Below are positions 38,301 through 50,300 of a DNA stretch of 64,000 nucleotides, piece by piece. This DNA comes from Paroedura picta. Lineage: Eukaryota > Chordata > Lepidosauria > Squamata > Gekkonidae. Made by a program: the position numbers and the translations under genes. The notes under the pieces were generated by a model. It saw nothing but the letters and a program-made list of their open reading frames with translations, had not been told where the DNA came from and ran no database searches. The stretch lies in the NCBI RefSeq assembly GCF_049243985.1, contig NC_135369.1, forward strand, positions 79,487,765 to 79,551,764, given 5' to 3'. Positions within the stretch are counted from its first letter, which is position 1. Every line of letters starts with the position of its first letter.

Positions 38301-41300
38301 GGAGCGATGGTATTCAGGGACATGTCATTCGTTCCCACATGGACCATCACAAATGGGTAGCGATCCGTAGATTTGAGGAATTTGGGCAGCCGTTCTGAAA
38401 CATCTTTAATTTTCGCCCCTGGCAAGCAACACACCTCTCGGGTTAGGGGGTCGGGCCCAGCCACATCGCGATCCATTCCTCTTAGCAGGGAGTCTCCAAT
38501 TACCAGTACTCTCCTTTTTTTTTTCTTCTCAACTCCATTTCCTTCTGTCCCCGTGGTCTCTTCTCTTTGTCTTGGACTTTGTTTTGGGACCTCTTCCCTT
38601 GTTGACCCTTGCACCTCCTCTGCAAAGGCCTGAAATCTATTCTGGAGCTCCAAAGGCCCCGAGAATTGTCTCGCTCTTCGCCGTTGAGTCTTTTTCCGAA
38701 CTGTCTGCAGAGGCTCCCTATTGTGGTCAATCTCCTTATCCTCTTCAGGACTAGTTGTATTGTCTTTATTCCGAGTTGCAGGGCTCTGGTCTATGAACTC
38801 CTCCCCTTTCTTACTTTGGGTCAGAGTAATAATTCTGTTTTCTAATCTCCTAATCTTTTCCTCCAAAAGTCTTACCAGCTTACACTTGGGGCAGCTGTAG
38901 TCCATCTTGTCTTCTGGGAGGAAGGCAATCATGTCACATTCACTGCAGATGATGGGATGAGTGTCTTGGAGGTCCATTGTAATGTCTAGGCAGTGCAAGC
39001 ACTAGGGAAATATAATCTACTAATATAATCTACTGATTCTAATTGCTCGGCCAAGAACCCCAGGCTAAGAGCCATAGGCCAAGAGCCCTTTGTCACCTCA
39101 CCCAGGCAGTACAATAGCCTCACCTGGTCAGCAGCAACTCTCCCCAGTAGCTCTCTCCACGTGCTCTCAGTTGTCTGAGCTCTGCCTCTGGCGAGGAGCA
39201 GCCCTTTTTAATCCTCCCAACAATTACCCAGCAATCACCTCACCCAGGCAGCACAATAGCCTCACCTGGTCCGCAGCAACTCTCCCCAGTAGCTCTCTCC
39301 ACGTGCTCTCAGTTGTCTGAGCTCTGCCTCTGGCGAGGAGCAGCCCTTTTTAATCCTCCCAACAATTACCCAGCAATCACCTCACCCAGGCAGTACAATA
39401 GCCTCACCTGGTCAGCAGCAACTCTCCCCAGTAGCTCTCTCCACGTGCTCTCAGTTGTCTGAGCTCTGCCTCTGGCGAGGAGCAGCCCTTTTTAATCCTC
39501 CCAACAATTACCCAGCAATCACCTCACCCAGGCAGCACAATAGCCTCACCTGGTCAGCAGCAACTCTCCCCAGTAGCTCTCTCCACGTGCTCTCAGTTGT
39601 CTGAGCTCTGCCTCTGGCGAGGAGCAGCCCTTTTTAATCCTCCCAACAATTACCCAGCAATCACCTCACCCAGGCAGTACAATAGCCTCACCTGGTCAGC
39701 AGCAACTCTCCCCAGTAGCTCTCTCCACGTGCTCTCAGTTGTCTGAGCTCTGCCTCTGGCGAGGAGCAGCCCTTTTTAATCCTCCCAACAATTACCCAGC
39801 AATCACCTCACCCAGGCAGCACAATAGCCTCACCTGGTCAGCAGCAACTCTCCCCAGTAGCTCTCTCCACGTGCTCTCAGTTGTCTGAGCTCTACCTCTG
39901 GCGAGGAGCAGCCCTTTTTAATCCTCCCAACAATTACCCAGCAATCACCTCACCCAGGCAGCACAATAGCCTCACCTGGTCCACAGCAACTCTTCCCAGT
40001 AGCTCTCTCCACGTCCTCTCAGTTGTCTGAGCTCAGCATGCAGCTGCAGCATGTTTGCCTGAGTTGATACCTTGTTTAGAAGTTTTGATCGCCTCGGCTT
40101 GGATCATGCGGGCAAGGCTTCGTTGCTCTTCGGAAATCAGCTCGATATACTTCGAGAAACTCTGCCACAAACAAAGTTGATAGGCGCCTATGATGGCCTG
40201 GTAATTGGCTATACGGAAACTGAGCGCCATGGAGGAGTAGACCCTCCGTCCCAATGTATCCAAGTGCCTGCTCTCCCTGTCCACCGGGGAAGAATGCTGG
40301 CCAGGTTTGCGTTTCAACTGCATATAGTCTATGATGGACGAGGTGGCAGAGGGATGGATGGAAAGGTACTCCGAAGAGTAAGGCTTCGCCCTGTACAGGG
40401 ATTCAATTTTCTTCGGTGCCGGTTGCACCGATGCAGGTTTGTCCCAGATAGGGACCGTCAGATCTTCAAAACCCTGGATAATAGGCAGGGCAATATTCGA
40501 CGGGGTATTAGAATAGAGTCTGCTCAGGGATCTTGTCCTTGGGCCTTGCATCCGACGTTGAAACGTCCAGGTCAAGAGCCTTCGCCATGCGTAGGAGCTG
40601 CTCTCCATACATTCTGTAGTCCTCAGTAGGCGAAGCTGAGGTAGGATCTGCCAAGGCTTCATCGGGGGACGGATCCGATGCGGACTCTGGGCTGGTGGGA
40701 ATTGGAACGGACTGGGGCTCAAATGAACCCGACGGAACAGCCGACATCATAGCCGAAGCGCTGTCAGGGAAGTCCAAGACAGGATCTTCCTCCTCGGCCA
40801 TAGGCCGGTCCCATTGGCTGACATATACTGGTGAATGCCCCACAGGGATCTTGGTCAACGGTCTCCACTGTGTCGGGGGAGCAGAAACGGATCGAGGCAA
40901 TGCCACCGAGGATCCATCGTCCTGCACATCCAAGGAATAGGATTGCGTTAAAAGCTCTCGCAATGGAGGCGTGGAGGACCGACGAACGGAACCCATGGAT
41001 CCGTGTTTCGGAACCGAAGGTTTGTCCTTGTGCTTGGACTTTTTCGCCTTTTTAACGGGAGGATCGCCCAAAGCGCCCCGTTCCGAAGGCAGTAAAACCG
41101 GTGCCGAAGCAACGTTAGGAACCTCAGACGCCACTGGGTGTCTCTTAGGAGGTTTCGGAGAGCCTCTTGACGGCTCCATGGCAGAACGGACGGAGGAAGG
41201 TCTGGATCCAAGAACGGATGGGGCCTTTGATGGTGCCCAAGATGGAGTCGGCTCAGACTGGGGACGTGGAGATTCTGCCGAAAGGGCCTTCTCCCAAAGT

Positions 41301-44300
41301 GCCGCCTTGAGCCTCGCGGCTCTATCAGAGCGGGCCTTTGGCGTAAACTTCTGGCAGATTAAACACGAAGGTACGGAGTGGCCCTCACCCAGACAAATAA
41401 GGCAACGGTCGTGCTCGTCCGTCACCGGCATCTTCACAGCACACTGGCTACACTTCTTAAAAATAGCTTTGGAAGCCATCCTGAAGAAAAATATTGAAAA
41501 ATATTGAAAAATATCTCTGACGCAGTAAGGAAAGATGAGGAGACTTGCAAAGGACGTCCACTAATCGCGGCGGCGAAAAGAGAACTGAGGAGGGTGGGCG
41601 CTCCGCCCTGAGTCCTCGTGATCGGTGCGCGGAAAAACCCGGCGCATGCGTGGTAGCGGTGCAGAGCGCCATCTTTGGAGACTTTTAGCTAGGGAAGGTT
41701 CCGAGTGGCAGGCCTGCGCATGCGCAGTCCCAATGTGGGACTGCACTACAAGACGGAAAATGAACCAACTCTTCTTGTCAGGGTGCACGGTCACAGTTTT
41801 ATAGGTTATGATAGTACATATTGTAATTATAAGCCTATTGGGAGAAAGATGTAATATAAATACAACCTGTTTCTCTCAGGTAGTAGATTATTATAGTCTG
41901 CAGCAGCATACGCTTCTGAACAATATGTGCATCCAGCCTCACCTAAAATGCATTTCATTAGCTCATCTTGAGACCCCAAAGCCATGAATAATGATAACTA
42001 AGACCAGATATGAAATGTTAATCTTACCTAAAGTTTGGGTCCAGGATCCTCAACCTGAACAAATAAATGCCAATATAGTACTGAGGCCAAATGATAGAAT
42101 TGATGCCAGAGTGGTTCAAAATCTCATATGGGTCATGCATGTTTATGAAACGTCCACCTTCAAATCTGAAACAACTGTAGTAATTCTAGAAACAAATGCA
42201 TAATCGTTATCTTTCTGGAAACTCCCATACATTCCTGTTTTTTTTTTTAATGCAGATTCAAAGAAATAGTTTGTAAGACTTAATGTTATGAAAAAGAACA
42301 AACCTTAACTACAAAAGCATGAATTCAGAAGGGAATTTCTGCCTAGTTCTAATGCTAAGTAAATAGTATATGAGTATACGAAATAATAATTAGTGATGTT
42401 TAGAAAGGGCTCTAAAGCCTTTCAGTAAATAGTGCACATGTAGGTTAGGGGGTCCTCACTGTCATTGTATGAGGTTGCCTAACAAACCCAAAATCATTAT
42501 CAAGCACTTACAACATTGTCTTGTGAAATATCTGAAGTCAATTTGAGGTGTTGAGAAAACTGCAAATATCAATTGAGAAACTGGCCTTCGTTTGAGGATT
42601 ATGAGAGAACTCAATACAACATCACTGAGGCATCCATACCTTGACTAGAGTCATGAGACTAGCAAGGAGAACCAAGAATTTGAAACAAGGGAAACAGCAG
42701 ACAGAGCCAGACAGGAGGCAAGTAGAGTAGCAGGAGCAAGAGGCCAGCAGTTCTCCCCTCAGTTAATCTTCACAGGTCCATCTTAAGCTATAGTTTAAGC
42801 ACAATGGGGCTCGTATACATGCACATGAAAGCTCATACCTTAAATAAAACTTTGTTGGTCTTAAAGGTGCTATGGGACTCAAAATTTGTTCTGGGGCCCA
42901 CATGAGACAGGGATCCAAACAATCGGGGGATATGGCAGATATAGTGGTGGGAGGAGGCTGGACAAAAGAAGGGATGTAAGATATTTTTTTGCCAAAAGGT
43001 GTGCACCTTTGGAGACTTCAAGGATGTGCACAGTATGGGCATGCTAGCACAATATGGGTATCCCTTCTAACCACTGACTGATCCCTAGGAATGCAGGGAT
43101 GGAGGCTAGGGTTGTTGACTGATGTTGTGCAATGCCAGATGTATTAACAACAAAGCCTCTACTCTGCAAGTGTATTTTGCAGAGCATAAGGTAGACCTGG
43201 TGTGCATGACCAAACTCTGGGTGAGGGAGGGTGAAGCTATCACCTTGAAAAAGCCTGCCTTTCCTGGGTTTTTGGTTCTCCATCAGTCACAGACCTCAGG
43301 TTGGGGTGGTGGTGCCAATACTGGTCTAGAAGGCTTATTCCTTCATCATTGATCCCAGGTCTTGTGTTGGCCTCAGATGGGACTTTGCTGTCTAGTTGGT
43401 GTAAAGGTAAAGGTCTAGAGAGTGTGACTGGCCAAAGGCTATCCAGAAGTTTCTATGACAGGAATGGGGATTCAAACCTAGATCTCTCCAATACTACTAC
43501 TCCACCACACTGGCTCTCACATGCCAGGTGTTAGCTGCAGCATACAAGAAAATGAACCATTTAAGTGTATCATTCTTATCAAATCAAAACAGCATAGTAA
43601 TAAAAGAGACATTATAATGTTGCTGTCATTACAAACAAAAAATGTACAAATGGTAACAAAATTACTGGAAAATGGAAGTCTGTACTACAGCATTCCCCAT
43701 CGCCAGAGTTTTGAGATTAAATTTTCCTCCACATAAACATATTTCTGTTCACAGCTGTGCAAAAACAACTAGCCATAAGAAAGACAATGTTAAAACAACT
43801 CATGTCCCTAGACTCAATGTTTATCTTCCTTCAAAACAGTGATGAGGAGTTTTATCACTGTAATTGTGTTGTTAAAATGCAAGATAATGATGCAGCCTTA
43901 AGTCTAAGGAGATAAGGTAAAGGTAAAGGTATCCCCTGTGCAAGCACCGAGTCATGTCTGACCCTTGGGGTGACGCCCTCTAACGTTTTCTTGGCAGACT
44001 CAATATGGGGTGGTTTGCCAGTGCCTTCCCCAGTCATTACCGTTTACCCCCCAGCAAGCTGGGTACTCATTTTACCGACCTTGGAAGGATGGAAGGCTGA
44101 GTCGACCTTGAGCCGGCTGCTGGGATCGAACTCCCAGCCTCATGGGCAGAGCTTTCAGACTGCATGTCTACTGCCTTACCACTCTGCGCCACAAGAGGCT
44201 AGTTGGTGTACCAGCTGCCAGATGCCTGCTTGGCTCTGCTAGAGGCAGTGGTTGCCTGGACGTTACAGTACCCTAGACCCATCCTCTGGTAATGTATCCA

Positions 44301-47300
44301 TGAAGCAGAAAGACCCATCAACTGGCAAGATTAAAGAATAGAAAACACAAGTTGATGGGGCAAAAAAGTCAAAACTCAAAAACTCTTCTTTATTCCAAGT
44401 TCAACTGACAAAATGCCAAAATGAGCCCTGGAATACAATAGTTGTTGCAAGGAAATCAGTTACCTTCAGGTAGTTTTAAATGTGGAACATGTTTGGCTTG
44501 CAATTACATGATGGAAACTAAAGAATTTCAACATTCTACCTGGACTAGGGAACACATTGTTAGATCATTTATTAACTGTAATTCAGTCAACATTGTTTAT
44601 TGCATGTAGTCCCTGTGTAAGTTGTGGTATATTGGTATCTCAACCCACCTTTTGAAGGTGATTTAAAGCCATAATTTATGGAAAGAATCCAAGAACTAGA
44701 AGTAACAGATCTTCAGCCTTCAACAAACAAGAATGACCTGTGATAAAATACTGAATCGATAGTCAATGAGATGCAACCAAGCATCCCTGCTGATCCCTAG
44801 CTTGGACCCCACCAGACTTGTTTCAAGCACCTCCCCTCCTCTGTTGAGAGGGGTAGTATTGTTTGCACCCCAGGTAATAAGCTTGGAATCTCTGTTCCTG
44901 ATATCTATAAAGACACGAGCCTAGTATCTAAAGGACCCCCTTTGAGAATCTTTGGTATGATGACCAAAATAGGGACCAAGACCCGGAACCGTTGGATAAC
45001 GCCGGGGACTCTCCGCATTGACTTTTTGATACCAGGCACCAGATTTAACAACGTCATCATCACAGTCACCTGATGCCAAGTGTGCAACTGGGCCTGGCTC
45101 TGCTGGCATGTTATAGCTTGGCCAGCATTTCTCAGGGAAAGGCTGCAAGGGCAGAGGGTGGAGGAAAGGTTGAAAGCAGGTGCAAATGAAGGTCGGTTGC
45201 CTGGTATGTGGAAAGCAGAGAAGGATCTAGGAGAAGCTTTGGGGGCTTTCAGGAAAGTGAAAGAGGCAATAGCAGGGGAGAGGAGAATAAAATGACCCCC
45301 ACAAGTCCTCATGGCTCCCTTCCCCATGGCAGGATTGCCATTTGAATGCTTCATCTCCCTTGTTCTTTTTAACAATAACTTAACAGTAGCATAAAAAGCA
45401 GGTTCATAGTTCATTGGTTTTACTAATGATACCATATAATACAGTTTTCCTTACATGTGGTCCCCAAATTTCATCTATTTCTTCAAATGTTAAGTCTTGG
45501 TCTTGGTCTTTATAAATCATATTATTCCAGCTCTGGGCATAACGTAAACACTTTGCCTGTTAAAAGAAGAACATTTTTAAAAACCTTCCCATTATGAATG
45601 CTTTGAAGATTATATAATACTTCAGTATATAATACTTCATGCTAAAGTGTTATTATAGTTCACCAGACTCTTAATGATAAAATACTTTACATTTTAAAGA
45701 CATATTTTATGGTATCATATCATTGTCAAATTAGCCCTTATGAATTTTTTAAAAATTTACACTTCAGTCTAATTAACTAGTAGCTGCAGCAGCAACATAA
45801 GCAATGGGTTCCACTTGCCTGGCAAATCACACACGGACATTCCACTACTCTTAGCTGGAACAGGATTGCATACTGGGAACATGACATACTGGGAACAGCA
45901 TTTTCTTTAGTACTATCCCTGATTTACATATTGTGACCTAATAGTCTCTGAGATAACAAAAGGTATTTGAAGGATCCATAGACTATTATATAGAAGCTTT
46001 TGTTTCATGGTTTAAATCAGTGCATATAGAGTTTTGCACATGCTTTCTTCCCAGACTTTCTGGCACTTTCCTGTTAGGAAGCTGGAACAGAAAGGTACCT
46101 TTTGTTGGAAAAGGCAATGTCTGGCATATGAAGAAGAAGACCCTGCAGGGGGCAGCAAGAAGACAATTTAATAGGATATTTCCTTAAATATCATTCCTTA
46201 TCTGTCCCCAGATTGCTCTTATCAGGCAATTTCTACCTTCTTCTGGGAACAGCCACACTTAATCTTACGTAGTTAGGAACTGTGTCTCCTTTCTCCCATC
46301 AAATATATTCAGTCTTAAATAAACCTTTATCTACGCTCAGGTTGTGCATCATTGCTGTGTTAATTACTCTGCCGACATGTGTCTCTGGTAATGTGCCACC
46401 ACCTCTGGTTTTGTTAACGTCCACTGAGTGCTCACCCAGAAAGGTCCTTCTCCTCTGAGATTGAGGGCATCTTAGTCAGTGCTTTCCATAACATAGTCAG
46501 GGAGACAGGAACAAAACTTCTTCCACTTCCTTTATCCTGTGGTAGATGTCATTCATCTCTCAGTCTTGGTACTCCTAGAGCTAAAACTTTGCTAAACTAT
46601 GAAAATTGTCATTGTGATGTATGTTTCTTTAAGTAAAATTGTTCTATCAAACCTGGACTGCATTTAATTAATCTTCCTTTTTATCGTTTATCATTCCTTG
46701 TCTTTGCTTCCTATGCACTGCTACTGCTTTCTTTTATTCAGCTTGCTAATAAACTTACTTGTCTTGGAAGACAATCTGGACATTGCTCCTTGGGTCATCA
46801 GAGACATTACATGGTGCCAGAGGGATGGAATTTTTTTGGCCTCCATGTCCACTTGTGCTTTAAGGCAATTTGGCTGAGAACTGGAAACATTGGGCGCAAG
46901 CCTTTCAACTATATTTGATTGCAGCTAGAATTGATAATGTTTTGAACAAGCAGGAAATGGCTATCTTGTTCAACTGTGTGGAAGAGGAAGCTTTATTAAT
47001 TTACACCACTTTTTTTCCTGGTGGAGAGCCAGATGATGTAGAAGTTGAACAGTTTAAGATATACTGTATTCCTTGAAAGAACCTAACCTCATTCTTGAGA
47101 AAGCAAACTGCAAACTGCACATATTGGGTAGTGACATCTGTTAGACATAGTTGCCAGCATAATAGATGCAAGTTGAAATATCAATTCCTCATGGCTGAGG
47201 GCATGAAAGGTCCAGCCAGGCATGCTTTGCCATACCCTCCCTGCACTCTCCAGCCTCCTGGCTTCTGGGAGAGCTTAGGTGGCCATCTGGCTGAACTCAC

Positions 47301-50300
47301 TGTCCCATCCAGCCAGCAAGCGCAGCCACTATGCTCTGCAAGGATCCTCCCATTTGTCTGCCCTGCTCTGAAGGGACTCTCCTGTCCTTTGGCTGCCATC
47401 CCTTCTGTGCACACATATACATGAAATGAACATAAAAATGACACCAGAGATGAAGATGATGATAACACAAGATGTCTTCCTTTTCATCAGAGGAGAAAGA
47501 CCCTTCTCAGTGAGTTCCCAATGTTGTTCTTCCTCTGAGCCAGAGGACATCTTGGTAGGATATGAAAGAGCAGTCCGTCAAACACTGGGTAGGTTACCAT
47601 CTCTAATCATCACATGCTGCAGAACTCACCTGCTGTAGGCAGCATCTGCTGAACTGTAAATATTAATTTTGTAGTGCCTAATGAATGTAGAAATGGAGGA
47701 CCAGTTCGCAGGTTTGCAAACCTCCTCAACAGGAACTTAGGAGGCAAATGCTGCATTGTCTTTGTGAAAAACACATAAATTTGACTTTACTGATAGTGTC
47801 CATATCTCTGATACTCTGTGAGCTGAAGTAATTGCCAGGAGAAACAGTTTTTTAGTGAGAAATCTCAACGAAATGTCTTTAATCGGTTTAAATGAATGTC
47901 TTGTTAACACTACCAGCATGGTATTTAGTTTCCAGGTGAGAAACCTATGAACCTGAGGACAGTCCCTAGATGCAACCCCTTAAAAAAAACCTCACTACTT
48001 GCTGATGTCTGTAAAGTAGTGTGCCTTTGATGTTAAAGACCACTGTAGTGATGGCTACTACCCTTAAGCTTCTGGACACCCCTTCCTGTAAAAATTCTAA
48101 GACCCAACCTATCCCTGGAGACATACAGTCTATTTTCTTGCACTTGCACCATCCTACATATGCCTTTCAAGTATAATTATACATTCTCATAGTGGATTCT
48201 TGATCCCAGAATTGTATTAATGACTTCCAAACTGTATCCTGCCTTCCTTAACGCCAGCCTCTCAATTTCCATATGGGATGCCATATTGTCCCCTGCTAAA
48301 GAAGGTATGGAGATATTGGAATCTTTAGTGGCTCCACTACTGACATCTGAATTATTGTGGAAAACTATGGCTACTGTGGCCAGTGATGCAACTAATAGAA
48401 CCTTCTTCTTGTCTTCTTCTTGTTGTTTGATCTTGAGAAGGAGTTTAGGAATGAGTAGAAATGGTGGGAAGGCATACAATAGACCTTCTGGCCACCCTTC
48501 AGGGCATCTGTCATCACAGATTTTTTGTGGAAGAATTGTGAACAAAACCTGGTCACTTGTCTATTGGAGTGTGTGGCAAAAAGATCCAGTACTGGAGGAT
48601 CAAAGTGCTTCTTGATGGAACTGAAAACCTCCAGATTCAGGGTTCACACCCCTTCTTGAATCATTTGTTGGCTTGAACAGTTATCATCCCCTGGTTCATT
48701 ATGCTCTTAATGATAGCAAATGTTCTTCTGCCCAGGAGATTTTGTGCTTCTTTGTGTAGTTTTGATTATTCTGATGATTTACAGACACCTTTGCTGTTAT
48801 GTGGTCTGTGTGATAATGACTGATGTGGGCTAGAAAGATTGCTCTGAGCTGTAGCAGGTTTATTTGTAGTGAGCTCTTCTGCTTTGAAGATACACCTTGA
48901 CTAGGACTGATGTTCAGAATTGCTCCCCAGTCCTTTAGACTTTGAAAATGACCATTGATTACTTATCACAAAGGGTCCTTCTCTTCTGAGGTATGGAGAA
49001 CATCTTGGATGGATTTTAACACTGTTTACTCGGGGAGGCAGGAACAAAGCTTCTACAAATTCCTGTGTCCTTGTGAGGGACAACTCCCAAGCCAGTTCAG
49101 AACTTCAAGAGTTACAAGTAATCTCACAGCACTGAAGAGCAAATAACTATAAGACAACGTGTTCTAAGAAGAGGAGTTGAAAACAGGAAGAAACAATGAG
49201 AAGACAAAAGTATGACCTCTACTAAGAAACCAGACTATATACACTCTGACCTATTAGCTATATATTAGCATAAATGTATAAATATGTGAGGTAACAGCAC
49301 ATTTTGTGAAGAAACAATGACAACCACTGGGAGGGACAAGATGTCCTCTGTTCCTCCAAAGAGAAGGACCCTTTTTGGTAAGTAACCAGTGGTTATTCTC
49401 CTTCTGAGGTGGAGGACATCTTGTCTCTCTACACAGGCATGCTGACTGACGAGGAACACAAGTCCAAATTTAGGAGTTCTGACAATCTGTCTTCAGTTGC
49501 CCAGAAAATACAGTCTTTGACTTGGTGCAAAAGATATGTTTATTCTAAAGCAAGCAAGTTAACAGCAAAACAGATATAGCATATAACCACCTCACTCACA
49601 CCCCCTCCCGTAAGAACCCAAGAAACGTGGGAAATCTTCAAAGGGACTAGTTGATGTAGATAGTGAGGCACCCAAGGGCGCAATGCTGCGTAGAGGAAGG
49701 AGAGGAAACAAGGCACAATATATTTTCTAAATCCACACAACAAACAGAATCACAACTCATAGCAGAAGAATAGCATTCTGACATCCCCCCTTGATTATTT
49801 AGGTACGCTCAAGCTGCAATGTTGATGGTTCTGACTAGGAGAGTGGACTGAAAGACTGTGCTCTTGAGTTGAAGAACCACCAGGTATATGGCCTGGAGCT
49901 CCAGGATATATATGGGCAAGGATTTCTCCCTCTCAGACCAGGTTCCCTGGAGGCCTTCTGATCTAACATGGCCCCCGAGATGGAACCATGTGATAGGTTC
50001 TTGGGCTTTGTCTACCATACTAGGCTCTGCTTTACCCAAAGGGGAAGCTGAATGGTCTTGCTGACTTGATTGAATATATTGTTCTGGTATGGTCTTAGCA
50101 GGAGTTGTAATGGATGAATGCACAGTCTGCCCTACTAGAGGGCTTGGGTATAAGTGACCATGATCCCTAGAAAGCTGGTTAGAATGTCCAGGGAAGAATA
50201 CCTGCATATGATTAGGCCCTTAGGTTTTGGTTATCTTTGACTGGGGCAGAAAGAATTCATTTTCGGTGGTGTGGATGATTACCCCTAGATGCTCCAGCCT

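Larger units (their letters stand above)
36802..39098 (-). mobile_element. CR1 LINE: 5' UTR, ORF1 and start of ORF2; 3' part missing
   Basis: Minus strand. From right to left: a unique 5' UTR segment (39,098-38,999), ORF1 (38,998-38,006), ORF2 endonuclease (37,967 to about 37,090) and the beginning of the linker before the RT, stopping at 36,802 against BovB. Loss of the 3' half is unusual for a LINE and points to a later deletion. The tandem 142-bp units lie just upstream. Confidence 0.92.

Noticed and set aside
39099-40034. CRISPR-like array or centromeric satellite
   Set aside because: Units are contiguous without spacers, and they lie in order with a CR1 leader and ORF1, so a LINE 5' array is the simpler reading.
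41991-42203. Plus-strand open frame of 70 codons
   Set aside because: It is the opposite strand of a CATSPERE exon, whose phase and motifs fit the minus strand.
44905-45435. 176-codon minus-strand open frame
   Set aside because: No recognisable domain, composition like the surrounding non-coding DNA, and it conflicts with the CATSPERE splice structure.
49490-49785. Possible minus-strand LTR within the DIRS fossil (TGTCAG start, AATAAA)
   Set aside because: The supposed purine tract can also be read as DIRS coding, and no matching end or target duplication was found.
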